Source: Betaproteobacteria bacterium Ga0077526
GTDB lineage: Bacteria > Pseudomonadota > Gammaproteobacteria > Burkholderiales > Ga0077523
Direction: 5' to 3'
DNA: 64,000 bases
NCBI GenBank assembly: GCA_001464765.1
Contig: LNDV01000031.1
Span: forward strand, 250,867 to 314,866
Both the position numbers and the translations under genes were made by a program. This document shows, piece by piece, positions 7,579-16,054 of this stretch; within the stretch, counting starts at the first letter, position 1, and each line of letters begins with the position of its first letter. Under the pieces are notes generated by a model. It made no database searches, had not been told where the DNA came from, and saw only the letters and a list, made by a program, of their open reading frames with translations.

Positions 7579-8802
7579 ATGCCCCTGTCTGCCCTGCTTT
7601 CCCGTTCGTGCGCCGCGCTGCTGCTGGGCGCCACCACCTTGCCCAGTGCCATTGCCGCAGTTCCGAACGGCACCGACCTCGCGACCAGCGCCTCGCTCAC
7701 CCAGACGGGCTGGATACCCCCCGACGAACGACGCTTCACGACGACGAACAATTCGTTTCCGGGCTGGGACGGCGCCATCCGATCCGAATGGCGGTACAAG
7801 CCCGGCACGGTGGAGGAAATCACCTTCGGCGGCGCCTATGCCCGCGCCCAGCGGTCGGGGGTCGGCACGATCGACGCCTCGGTGGCTATCGGCGTCAGCG
7901 CGCAGGCGCGGGCCGTCGCCACCGCCGCAGGTAGCGCCACGTCCTCCGCCCAGGGCGAGTGGTGGATCGAAGTCGTCATCAATCCGTTCGCCAACGTGGC
8001 GCAATTCGGCATGCCCATGTATCTGCGGTTGCTGGAGCGGTTCGGGTGCGTCGACCAGGGCGTGCCTGGGGTCCTCGCCTGTCAGCCGGTGGATCTCTCC
8101 ACGAAGATCGGGCACGTGTCGACCGGCCGTTTCGCGCACTCGGTCCAGCCGTTCCACGAGGGTGAGGCCACGTTCCGGGAAACGGTCACGGTCGCCGATG
8201 CGGCGAACCCTCAGGCGACCGGTGCCTCGGCAACGTTCGCAGGGAGCGCCAGCTACGATGTCGGCATCGTGTCAGGAGGTGATCTCGGCGGGACGGTCTC
8301 TGCGTCCGGCGGCTGGACGGCGAATGACTTCGTTGCGTTTCCCGAAATGTCTTCGCGCTTTCTGTCGCTCTACCCGACAGGCGATCGGCGGAACAACGAG
8401 GACGACCGCAACGGCCCCATGGCGGGCGAGGCGCTCTTCGCGGTACGCGAGGCCGACGTGCTCGGCAGGTTCGAGTTCGGATTGCCCTTTCCCGAATTGA
8501 ACCTGCCCTACGCGCTCCCCTCGGCGGCGTACCGGGTCACGATCGACCAGCTGGCCACGGCGGGGTTCGGGAACGCCGGCTACGGGTGGGGCACGGTCGC
8601 CGCGGATTTCGACAACACCGCGCGAACTTCCGTCCTCGCCGTCCTCGACCCCACCGGCACCCTCGATCTCGACCCGTCGATCATTCAGGTGTTCATCACC
8701 CCGGTGCCCGAACCGTCCGCATTCGCCCTCTCCGCCGGCGGGCTGGCAGTGGTGGCCTTCGTACTGCGAAGACGTCGCCAGGAATCGACCGCGCGGGCTT
8801 GA
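7579..8802 (+). CDS. PEP-CTERM sorting-domain exported protein
   Basis: A 407-residue secreted protein. It has a signal peptide (residues 1 to about 28: MPLSALLSRSCAALLLGATTLPSAIAA) and a C-terminal PEP-CTERM anchor: VPEPSAF, a hydrophobic helix (ALSAGGLAVVAFVL) and a basic tail RRRRQ. Such tails are cut by exosortase and accompany extracellular polysaccharide production. The region between is low in cysteine and rich in Gly/Ala/Thr with no recognised catalytic domain. The start ATG is preceded by a GGAGA ribosome-binding site. The gene is transcribed divergently from xylB. Confidence 0.85.
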   Translation: MPLSALLSRSCAALLLGATTLPSAIAAVPNGTDLATSASLTQTGWIPPDERRFTTTNNSFPGWDGAIRSEWRYKPGTVEEITFGGAYARAQRSGVGTIDASVAIGVSAQARAVATAAGSATSSAQGEWWIEVVINPFANVAQFGMPMYLRLLERFGCVDQGVPGVLACQPVDLSTKIGHVSTGRFAHSVQPFHEGEATFRETVTVADAANPQATGASATFAGSASYDVGIVSGGDLGGTVSASGGWTANDFVAFPEMSSRFLSLYPTGDRRNNEDDRNGPMAGEALFAVREADVLGRFEFGLPFPELNLPYALPSAAYRVTIDQLATAGFGNAGYGWGTVAADFDNTARTSVLAVLDPTGTLDLDPSIIQVFITPVPEPSAFALSAGGLAVVAFVLRRRRQESTARA

Positions 8803-8941
8803 TGGATCGAAGCGGGCCGGCGGAAGCGCCGGGCCTTGTCCTCTCGATCTTCGATGAGCGTTCCCACGCGCATGCGATGCTCGATCATCGGAAGCGACGG
8901 ACGGTTCGCTGCAGGAGTAGCGCGCAGAAGACATGCCGGCA

Positions 8942-8965
8942 CCGGGGCGCGCGGAGGCGCCCCGG
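8942..8965 (-). terminator. GC-rich hairpin behind the lipoprotein gene
   Basis: The arms CCGGGGCGC and GCGCCCCGG (9 bp) enclose the loop GCGGAG directly 3' of the lipoprotein stop at 8971. No U-run follows on either strand, so it is probably a weak or Rho-assisted terminator. Confidence 0.4.
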
Positions 8966-8970
8966 ACCCG

Positions 8971-9453
8971 CTACTTCACCGCGAACTTCTTCGTGGCCAC
9001 CGACTGCTCCCCGAGAAACACCTCCACCTGATAGTCCCCAGCGGGCCATCCATCCGGCTTGCTGATATGAAACTCGCTCACGGCAGGCCCGGTCTCGCGG
9101 ATGGTCTGTTCGGTCTCCGCGACAACCTTGGACTTGTCGCCTTTGTGGAAAGTCCACTTCGCCTTGAGCGTGGCTTCCCCGGTGCCTTTCGTTTCGACGG
9201 CTGCGTAAATCGTGTCCTTCTTGCCGAAGGACTCCATCGCCGCAGTCACCTTCTTGTCCGCGCCGATCGCATTGCCCAGGCTCACCTCGGCCACACTGAT
9301 GATCTCGGGGGCAGGCGGAGGCGGCGGCGGTTCCGGCGCTTTCACTTCCGGAGCGGGAGGCGGCGGTGGCGGCGCGGGCTCCTCCTTCTTGCCGCACCCG
9401 GCGATGACCAGGGTCAGCGCGGTGACGATCGCGATACTGCGGAATGTAGGCAT
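8971..9453 (-). CDS. Proline-rich lipoprotein of unknown function
   Basis: A 160-residue lipoprotein. The start ATG at 9453 gives a lipoprotein signal peptide with the lipobox VIAGC (Cys20). Two proline-rich stretches follow (PPPPPPPAPEVKAPEPPPPPPAPE, in two blocks), a flexible linker that may span periplasm or cell wall. The C-terminal domain (about residues 50-160) is rich in alternating hydrophobic and charged residues and ends GDYQVEVFLGEQSVATKKFAVK, an Ig-like beta-sandwich pattern. It follows the LysM protein gene by 29 bases, so the two are likely an operon with an envelope function. Confidence 0.7.
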   Translation of the reverse strand: MPTFRSIAIVTALTLVIAGCGKKEEPAPPPPPPAPEVKAPEPPPPPPAPEIISVAEVSLGNAIGADKKVTAAMESFGKKDTIYAAVETKGTGEATLKAKWTFHKGDKSKVVAETEQTIRETGPAVSEFHISKPDGWPAGDYQVEVFLGEQSVATKKFAVK

Positions 9454-9482
9454 GTGTTGTCTCCTCTGTGGGCGCGACAGGG

Positions 9483-9710
9483 TCACTGCGGCGGAATCTT
9501 CAGCTTCTGTCCCGGAAAGATCTTGTCGGGATCCTTGAGGATATCGAGGTTGGCTTCGTAGATTTTCTTCCAGGCGTTGGCACTGCCGTACTCCGCCTTG
9601 GCGATCTTGGAAAGGGAATCGCCCGCCTTCACCACGTAGATCTTCGTCGCCGTGGAGCTGGCACCGGACTCCACATTCGAGAAGTCCGGCATGTCGTCCT
9701 TGTCGCTCAT
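9483..9710 (-). CDS. Small LysM-domain protein
   Basis: A 75-residue protein made almost entirely of one LysM domain (residues about 24-72: YVVKAGDSLSKIAKAEYGSANAWKKIYEANLDIL...). The domain ends PGQKLKIP as usual. The start at 9710 (MSDKDDMPDFSN) is preferred over an in-frame codon 13 triplets upstream because family members begin close to the LysM. There is no signal peptide, as in cytoplasmic LysM proteins such as the E. coli Kbp C-terminal half, but the BON domain is missing. It is co-oriented with the lipoprotein gene 29 bases downstream. Confidence 0.8.
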   Translation of the reverse strand: MSDKDDMPDFSNVESGASSTATKIYVVKAGDSLSKIAKAEYGSANAWKKIYEANLDILKDPDKIFPGQKLKIPPQ

Positions 9711-9882
9711 GAGCGCCCTCCGTGTGGGAAATAAAATGGTCGCCGTCACGCGGCATGTTCAGCGAGATGCCTTGCTGGCGTCAGGATCACGCTTTTGGAG
9801 GTTGAACACAACCGGAAACTCCGGCAACCGCGATCCGGCATTCGAACGTGCAGACTGGCCGACGGCTCTATCCGGGGACAAG

Positions 9883-9920
9883 CTTCGCACAACGACGATC
9901 GCGACCGCCGTTGTGCGAAG
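9883..9920. repeat. 12-bp inverted repeat 3' of the aminotransferase gene
   Basis: The arms CTTCGCACAACG (9883-9894) and CGTTGTGCGAAG (9909-9920) are perfectly complementary and separated by 14 bases. The element lies 20 bases downstream of the aminotransferase stop in a 229-bp gene-free spacer. No U-run follows, so it may be an mRNA 3' stabilising hairpin, a weak terminator or an operator for the LysM gene. Confidence 0.5.
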
Positions 9921-9939
9921 TCGACCCCGCGGCCGCTAC

Positions 9940-11328
9940 TTACTTCGCTGCGGCAGCAATGCGTTCCACTTCGGGCATCGCGGCAGTCAGTGCCCTGTCG
10001 AAGCGCGCGAACACTTCCTTCAGCTCGGCCTCCGTGATGATCAGCGGGGGGCAGAAGCCAATGGTGTCACCGAGGGCGCGGATGATGAGCCCCTGTTCCT
10101 GGCAGGCCTTGGCGACGACGGCGCCGACGCCAAGCTTGCGGTCGAAGGGCACGCGCGTGGCCTTGTCCGTCACCAGTTCGATCGCGCCGATCAGACCGAC
10201 ACCGCGCACCTCGCCGACGAACGGGCGATCGGCAAACTGCCGGAGACTGGCCTGGAATCCCGGGGCGATCGAACGCACGTGGTCGAGGATGCTGCGCTCT
10301 TCGTAGATCTTCAGCGTCTCCAGCGCCACCGCAGCGGGAACCGGATGGTTGGAGTAGGTATAGCCGTGGGCGAACTGACCGATCTTGTCGCTCTGGTTCA
10401 GGAAGGCCTGGTAGAGCTTGTCGTTGATCACCGTGGCTGAGATGGGCACATAGCCCGACGACAACGCCTTGGCCACGGTGATGATGTCGGGCTCGAGTCC
10501 GAAGGTCTCGGTGCCGAACATGTTGGCGGTGCGGCCGAAACCGCAGATGACCTCGTCGGCGATCAGCAGCACGTCGTACTTCTTGAGCACCGCCTGGATC
10601 TTCGGAAAGTACGTCGCGGGCGGAACGATGACCCCACCGGCGCCTTGCACGGGTTCCGCGATGAAGGCGGCAACCGTCTCCGGGTCCTCGCGGAGAATCT
10701 GCGACTCCAGCGATTCCGCCAGGCGAGTCGCGAACTGCTCTTCCGTTTCACCGGCCTTGCCGTAGCGGTAGTGGTGGGGGCAATCGGCATGCCGGACGTT
10801 CGCGATGGGCAGATCGAAGTCGCGGTGGTTGTCCGGCAGCCCCGTGAGGCTCGCGGTCGCGACCGTCACCCCGTGATAGCCGCGGATGCGCGAGATGATC
10901 TTCTTCTTGCGGTGCTGGCCCAGCGCATTGCGGTAGTACCACACCATCTTCATCGCGGTATCGTTGGCTTCGGAGCCCGAGTTGCTGAAGAACACCTTCG
11001 ACATGGGCACCGGCATCATCCCCAGCAGCTTCTCGGCGAGTTCCACGCCGATATCGTGCGACTTGCTCGCGAACGTATGGTAGTAGGGCAGCGTCGACAT
11101 CTGCTTCGCGGCGGCATCCGCCAGACGCTGCTCGCTGAATCCGAGCGACACGCACCACAGGCCGGCGAGGGCTTCGATGTACTCCTTGCCCTTGTCGTCA
11201 TACACGTAGACACCCTTGCCCCGGGTGATCACCAGGGGCCCCTGCGCCTCATGGCGGCGCAGGTGGGTGTACGGATGCAGCATGTTGGCGACGTCGCGGC
11301 TCTGGAGCGTTGGAAGCGGTGCGTTCAC
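9940..11328 (-). CDS. Class III omega-aminotransferase (PLP)
   Basis: A 462-residue class III aminotransferase. The start is the GTG at 11328, which is preceded by AAGGAG at good spacing; the longer open frame upstream has no ribosome-binding site. Typical features are GLWCVSLGFS near the N-terminus, FFSNSGSEANDTAMKM, the LLIADEVICGFGRTANMFG aspartate motif and the PLP lysine in VAKALSSGY (about Lys287). Close relatives act on omega-amino acids, putrescine or beta-alanine with pyruvate as acceptor. It is the last gene of the catabolic island on this strand, 148 bases behind the SDR gene, and may transaminate an amine released by the pathway. Confidence 0.85.
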   Translation of the reverse strand: MNAPLPTLQSRDVANMLHPYTHLRRHEAQGPLVITRGKGVYVYDDKGKEYIEALAGLWCVSLGFSEQRLADAAAKQMSTLPYYHTFASKSHDIGVELAEKLLGMMPVPMSKVFFSNSGSEANDTAMKMVWYYRNALGQHRKKKIISRIRGYHGVTVATASLTGLPDNHRDFDLPIANVRHADCPHHYRYGKAGETEEQFATRLAESLESQILREDPETVAAFIAEPVQGAGGVIVPPATYFPKIQAVLKKYDVLLIADEVICGFGRTANMFGTETFGLEPDIITVAKALSSGYVPISATVINDKLYQAFLNQSDKIGQFAHGYTYSNHPVPAAVALETLKIYEERSILDHVRSIAPGFQASLRQFADRPFVGEVRGVGLIGAIELVTDKATRVPFDRKLGVGAVVAKACQEQGLIIRALGDTIGFCPPLIITEAELKEVFARFDRALTAAMPEVERIAAAAK

Positions 11329-11430
11329 GGGATTCTCCTTGCGTGATGGGGTGCGCCGCCTTGCACTTGCCGTGATGACCCGGCGGCACCTGGAGTGAGA
11401 ATGACTGGCAGACCCGGTCGGCCTGCGCAT

Positions 11431-11470
11431 CGGACTACGATTCGGACTGCGATTCGGACTGCGATTCGGG
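11431..11470. repeat. 12-bp tandem repeat, three copies
   Basis: The unit CGGACTGCGATT is repeated three times, the first copy with one base change (CGGACTACGATT), ending in a partial CGGG. It fills part of the 148-bp spacer between the SDR stop and the aminotransferase start. It looks like slippage; a binding role is possible but not supported. Confidence 0.6.
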
Positions 11471-11476
11471 AAGCTT

Positions 11477-12238
11477 CTACCATGCGGCCCAGCCGCCATC
11501 GACAAGTATGGTCGCGCCATGGACGGCCGACGCCTCGGCGGATGCGAGAAACACGGCGGCGCCGGTCATCTCCTCCGGATCGAGAAAGTCGCGTCCGCTC
11601 GGGGTCAGCATCCGCATCTGCTCCATGTAGGCTTCATTGCCCGGACCTCGCAGATGGGCGTTCATCGGCGTGCGCACATTGCCGGGCGCCAGCGCGTTGA
11701 CGTTGATGCCGTGCTTGCCCAGTTCGGTGGCAAGGGCACGGGTGAGATTCTCCAGCCCGCCCTTCGAGGCGCAGTAGGCCGGACAGTTCGGAAAGGCGCC
11801 GACACCGGCGATCGACGTGATGTTGATCACCTTGCCACCGCCGTTCCTGCGGAACTCCGGCACCAGCGCCCGCACGCAGAAGAACGGACCCTTGAGGTTG
11901 AGATCGAGCTGCTCGTCCCATATGGCCTCCGTTGTCTCCTCGACCGGCATGGTCCGGAACACAGCAGCATTGTTGACCAGAATGTCGACCCGGCCGAACG
12001 AACGGATCGTAGCATCGACCATGCGCTCGATCTCGGGCACCTGGGAGCAGTCTGCCTTGATGGCCTCTGCGGTGCCGCCCGCCGATCGGATGGCGCTCAC
12101 GACGCCGTCGGCAGCCGCGTCGTTCCGGTTGTAGACGATGGCGACTCTCGCCCCTTCCCGGGCGAAACGCAAGGCGATGGCAGCGCCGATGCCCTGCGAT
12201 CCGCCGGTGACGATGGCCACGCGGCCTGCCAGTCTCAT
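11477..12238 (-). CDS. Short-chain dehydrogenase/reductase (FabG-like)
   Basis: A 253-residue classical SDR. The NAD(P) motif TGGSQGIG is at residues 11-18, the NNAA motif near 90, the catalytic serine in NITSIAG and YxxxK as YCASK. The C-terminus ends with VHGATILVDGGWAAW. The start at 12238 (MRLAGRVAIVTGG) matches the family. It lies 25 bases after hyuA and so probably belongs to the same transcript, where it may oxidise or reduce a hydroxy/keto intermediate. The substrate cannot be told from sequence. Confidence 0.88.
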   Translation of the reverse strand: MRLAGRVAIVTGGSQGIGAAIALRFAREGARVAIVYNRNDAAADGVVSAIRSAGGTAEAIKADCSQVPEIERMVDATIRSFGRVDILVNNAAVFRTMPVEETTEAIWDEQLDLNLKGPFFCVRALVPEFRRNGGGKVINITSIAGVGAFPNCPAYCASKGGLENLTRALATELGKHGINVNALAPGNVRTPMNAHLRGPGNEAYMEQMRMLTPSGRDFLDPEEMTGAAVFLASAEASAVHGATILVDGGWAAW

Positions 12239-12263
12239 GCTCTCCTCTCCCCAGTTCGCGAAT

Positions 12264-14306
12264 TCACGCAGCCTCCCACACAGACAGCAGTCCGTGGTCG
12301 TCCACCTCGACGACCTGCCCCGAAAGCACGACGGTCGTCGAGGAAACCTCCTCGATGACCGCGGGGCCCTCCGTGCGGAAGCCCGGCTCGAGGGCGTCGC
12401 GCCAGTAGCGGGCCGCGACATGTCTTCCGGCGTCCCCGAAATCCACCAGGCGTGAGCGTTGGCCCGGTGCCGGGTCGACTTCCCCTGCGAAGGTGCTCCG
12501 GGTCGGGCGCTCCGTCTCGAGTTCAGCCTGCAGATGGAAACTCACGACTTCGACCCGGGCGTCGTTGAGGCGGAAAGTGTAGGCCTCCTCGTGGGCGCGA
12601 TGGAACGCCTCCAGCATTGCGACGACGTCCCAGGTCTCCAGGTCGCAAGGCACGCTGACCGTGTGCTCCTGCCCCCGGTAGCGCATCTCCATCGCACAGT
12701 GGCATTCCAGATCATCGGCGCGGGTGGCGAAGTAGTCGGCGGCCTCCGCCTGCATTTCGCGGAAGAGTTCCCTGCCGCGGGCGATCGCTTTCGCGTCGGC
12801 GGCCTGCATCTCGGTACGGCGCAGGTCGCGCCTGGGGGCGGAGACGAGCATACCCCACGCGGAGAAGACCCCCGGGGCGCGGGGAATCACCACGCGCCGC
12901 ATGCCGAGCTCCCTCGCGAGAACGGCGGCATGCATCGGCCCGCCGCCTCCGCTCGCCACGAGCACGAGGTCTCGCGGGTCGTGCCCGCGCTGGATCGTCA
13001 CCAGTTTCAGGGCATTCAGCATGCTGGCTTCCGCGATGCGGATCACCGCGGCGGCGGCACCCGCCACATCGGTGCCGAGCCGATCGGCCACCGGCTGCAA
13101 CGCGCGTTCCGCCGCAGTCATGTCGAGGCGCATCGAACCACCGGCAAAACTCGCGGCATCGAGCACGCCCGTGACCAGTTTCGCGTCCGTGACAGTCGGC
13201 TGCAGCCCGCCGAGCCCGTAACAGGCCGGGCCGGGGGCGGAGCCGGCGCTGCGCGGGCCGACCCGCAGCGCGTTGCGTTCATCGAACCAGGCGATGGAAC
13301 CGCCGCCAGCCCCGATCTCGACGATGTCGACGACAGGAACCTGCAGGGGATAGCCGGCGTGGGTCCGGGTGCGGTCGAGGCGGTACTCGCTCACGAGCAC
13401 CGGCTTGCCTCGTCGTATCACGCTGCATTTCGCGGTGGTGCCGCCCACGTCCAGATAGAGGAGGTCCGGCTCTCCGAGAAGCGCGCCGACTGCGGCGGCA
13501 CCGCTCACACCGCCCGCCGGCCCGGATTCGACGAGGGAGAGCGGATGGGCCCGGACGCTGGCGAAGCCCGCCATGCCGCCGTTCGACTGCATGGCGAAGA
13601 ACGGCCCGCGGAAGCCTTCCTGCTCCAGCGCCGCCTGGAGTCTCGCGAAGTAGCGGTCCACGACCGGCATCACGAAGGCATTGAGCACTGCCGTGTTGCT
13701 GCGCTCGTACTCGCGCCACTGGCGGGAGATGCGATGGCTGGAGGTCACCGCCACGCCAGGCAGCCGGCGCGCCAGGACCTGCTCGCAGGCTATCTCGTGT
13801 TCGGGATTCACGTAGCTGTTGAGAAACACGACCGCGACGGCTTCGACCTCCTCGCGTTCGCACTCGAGCGCGATGGCTTCGAGCGAAGCCGTGTCCAGCG
13901 GCACCACCACCTGCCCGGACGTATCCATGCGCTCCGTCACTTCGAACCGCAGATAGCGCGGCACGAAAGGCTCGGGCGAGGAGGCATGCAGGTTGTAGAG
14001 ATCCGGGCGATTCCCCCGTCCGATCTCGATGACATCGCGGAAGCCGGCCGTGGTCACCAGCGCCGTCCTGCCTCCCTTGCGCTCGGTGATGGCGTTGATG
14101 ACGGTGGTGCCGCCATGCACGAAGCGCCGGATCTCCCCGGATTCGTACCCGGCGGTCTGCTGTCCGTTCGCGATCGCATTCATCACGCCGCTCGAAGGAT
14201 CGTCAGGCGTGGTCAGGGTCTTGGCGATGGTCACCCGCCCGCTCGCCGGATCGAAATGCACGAGGTCGGTGAAGGTGCCGCCCACGTCTGTCGCGAGGAA
14301 TCCCAT
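12264..14306 (-). CDS. hyuA: Hydantoinase/oxoprolinase subunit A family protein, copy 1
   Basis: A 680-residue HyuA-type protein. It starts MGFLATDVGGTFTDLVHFD, the actin-like ATP-binding motif, and contains YLDVGGTTAKCSVI, VEIGAGGGSIAW and GSAPGPACYG, all hallmarks of the HyuA/5-oxoprolinase/acetone and acetophenone carboxylase alpha family. The protein pairs with HyuB to use ATP for hydrolysis of cyclic amides or carboxylation of ketones. The start at 14306 was chosen because the in-frame upstream region overlaps hyuB and is unlike the family. hyuB lies 22 bases upstream. A second, distinct copy lies at 21127-23214. Confidence 0.87.
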   Translation of the reverse strand: MGFLATDVGGTFTDLVHFDPASGRVTIAKTLTTPDDPSSGVMNAIANGQQTAGYESGEIRRFVHGGTTVINAITERKGGRTALVTTAGFRDVIEIGRGNRPDLYNLHASSPEPFVPRYLRFEVTERMDTSGQVVVPLDTASLEAIALECEREEVEAVAVVFLNSYVNPEHEIACEQVLARRLPGVAVTSSHRISRQWREYERSNTAVLNAFVMPVVDRYFARLQAALEQEGFRGPFFAMQSNGGMAGFASVRAHPLSLVESGPAGGVSGAAAVGALLGEPDLLYLDVGGTTAKCSVIRRGKPVLVSEYRLDRTRTHAGYPLQVPVVDIVEIGAGGGSIAWFDERNALRVGPRSAGSAPGPACYGLGGLQPTVTDAKLVTGVLDAASFAGGSMRLDMTAAERALQPVADRLGTDVAGAAAAVIRIAEASMLNALKLVTIQRGHDPRDLVLVASGGGGPMHAAVLARELGMRRVVIPRAPGVFSAWGMLVSAPRRDLRRTEMQAADAKAIARGRELFREMQAEAADYFATRADDLECHCAMEMRYRGQEHTVSVPCDLETWDVVAMLEAFHRAHEEAYTFRLNDARVEVVSFHLQAELETERPTRSTFAGEVDPAPGQRSRLVDFGDAGRHVAARYWRDALEPGFRTEGPAVIEEVSSTTVVLSGQVVEVDDHGLLSVWEAA

Positions 14307-14328
14307 GGTGGCGCGTCGGAATGTCAGG

Positions 14329-16044
14329 TCATCGCCGGCCGTTCGCGCGAGCAGACGACTCGGAGAAGCCGTAGTCGCGCAACGCTCGCGCCGCGTCGAT
14401 GTACCCGTCGCGGAGGTCCGATGCGATGAGCCCGGCGTCGCGCTCGCCTGCCGCCCCCCACCCGCCACCGCCACCCGTGACCATGCGTACACGGTCCCCC
14501 CGGCGCAGCGCGTGATGCGCGGTACGCGCGAGCCGGACGGTCTGGCCATCCCGCCCCACGACTTCCAGGTAGTTGCGCGACCCCTCCTCGCCACCGTGAA
14601 CACCCCAGGGCGGCGTCTCGGTACGCCCGTAGCTCGCGTATAGCGACATGCCATCGGCGAGTATCTCGTACTCGCGAATCACACCAAGGCCGCCTCTGCG
14701 CCGCCCTGCGCCCGATCCGTCGTCGGTGTTCAACCCGTGCCGAAGCACCCGGACGGGGAATCGTGCTTCAAGCAGTTCCGCCGGGTAGTTGAAGGTGTCG
14801 CCATCCGTGATGGCGATCAGGGCGTTCGTCCCGTCGCAATCGGCTGTGGCACCCCACCCGCCGTGCAGGGGCTCGATGTGCACGAATGGGCCCCCTCCGT
14901 CCGGCAATTCTCCGCACAGGTAAGTGGCGCAGAGGCTCATGTAGCTGCCCGCGGAAAACCGCTCGGGCGCCAGCGGCGCGAGGGCCTTCCACGCCAACTC
15001 CGAGGCCTGTGCCGATCCTTCGTAGTACCACCCGGTCGGACTCGGCTTCACCGCGGTGAAGACCGTGCCCTCCGGCGCCACGACGCGCAGCGCCCGGAAC
15101 CAGCCGTCGTTGGCCGGCGCATTCGGCGCCACCAGCGCCTTGAAGACCGTCTTCACGGCGGAATGCAGCGCACCGCGCGAGCAATTGATCGGTGCAGCAC
15201 GGGCCGCGGCCGACCCGGTGTAGTCGAAGGTCATGGTGTCGCCATCGATGGTGATCGCGACATTCACCGGGATGCGCTCCGGACTGCGGCCGTCGCCATC
15301 GATGAAGTCTGACGCGACGAAGCGCCCGTCGGGAAGCGATCGCACGACCTCCCGGGCAAGATGCTCGCTGACCGACAGCATCCGGTCGCAGGCGCGATCG
15401 AGCGTGTCGCGCCCGTAGCGCGCGCAGATCTCCTGCAGGCGCTTCTCGGCAATCCGCACGGCGGCAATCTGGGCATTGAGGTCGCCCAGCGCGAGTTCCG
15501 GCATGCGCACGTTCTCGCAAAGGATGGCGACGATGTCTTCGACGAGACGATCGTCCCGTGCGATGCGCACCCCCGGCAGGCGCAGGCCCTCCTGAAACAC
15601 GCTATCCGCGTTCGCGGGCAGGCTGCCGGGCACAGCCCCGCCCACGTCGAGCCAGTGCGCGACGGTGATCGCGTACGCCACGGGAACCTCGCCATCGAAG
15701 ACTGGCCGCACGACGGCGAGATCGCACCCGTGCGTCCCTCCGCGATACGGATCGTTCGTGACGAAGACATCCCCCGGCGCAAGACTGTTGGCGTACTTCT
15801 CGTGCAGTGAGCGCACCTGCGTGCCGAACGTCCCCGTGAACAGCGTGATCCCGTTCGTCTGGGCGACGAGATCCCCGGCCATCGAACAGATACCGCACGC
15901 GAAATCGAGCACCTCATACACCACCGGACTCATGCTGCAGCGCGAGAGCACGAGACCCATCTCATCGACGATGGCGAGCAGCTTGCCCTCGATGATCTCC
16001 TGGGTGACGGCGTCGAGGACGCCTGCCGGCGGAGGCGTGTTCAT
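14329..16044 (-). CDS. hyuB: Hydantoinase/oxoprolinase subunit B family protein, copy 1
   Basis: A 571-residue HyuB-type subunit. It begins VLDAVTQEIIEGKLLAIVDEMG and contains the conserved VTNDPYRGGTHGCDLAVVRPVF segment, EGLRLPGVRI, and near the end DGSGAGRRRGGLGVIREYE and VTGGGGGWG. The family partners HyuA in ATP-dependent N-methylhydantoinase, 5-oxoprolinase and ketone carboxylase complexes. It lies 10 bases behind the second permease gene, so transport and turnover are probably co-transcribed. Its sequence differs substantially from the second copy at 23255, suggesting another substrate or step rather than recent duplication. Confidence 0.87.
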   Translation of the reverse strand: MNTPPPAGVLDAVTQEIIEGKLLAIVDEMGLVLSRCSMSPVVYEVLDFACGICSMAGDLVAQTNGITLFTGTFGTQVRSLHEKYANSLAPGDVFVTNDPYRGGTHGCDLAVVRPVFDGEVPVAYAITVAHWLDVGGAVPGSLPANADSVFQEGLRLPGVRIARDDRLVEDIVAILCENVRMPELALGDLNAQIAAVRIAEKRLQEICARYGRDTLDRACDRMLSVSEHLAREVVRSLPDGRFVASDFIDGDGRSPERIPVNVAITIDGDTMTFDYTGSAAARAAPINCSRGALHSAVKTVFKALVAPNAPANDGWFRALRVVAPEGTVFTAVKPSPTGWYYEGSAQASELAWKALAPLAPERFSAGSYMSLCATYLCGELPDGGGPFVHIEPLHGGWGATADCDGTNALIAITDGDTFNYPAELLEARFPVRVLRHGLNTDDGSGAGRRRGGLGVIREYEILADGMSLYASYGRTETPPWGVHGGEEGSRNYLEVVGRDGQTVRLARTAHHALRRGDRVRMVTGGGGGWGAAGERDAGLIASDLRDGYIDAARALRDYGFSESSARANGRR

Positions 16045-16054
16045 CCCTTTTGCC

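Noticed and set aside
9940..11520. Longer N-terminus of the aminotransferase (start at 11520)
   Set aside because: The upstream part encodes repetitive RSPNRSPNRSP from a DNA repeat and overlaps the SDR gene; the GTG at 11328 has a good ribosome-binding site.
12459..14429. A 656-codon open frame on the plus strand opposite hyuA
   Set aside because: Antisense shadow of hyuA with no recognisable domain; the minus-strand frame has all HyuA motifs.
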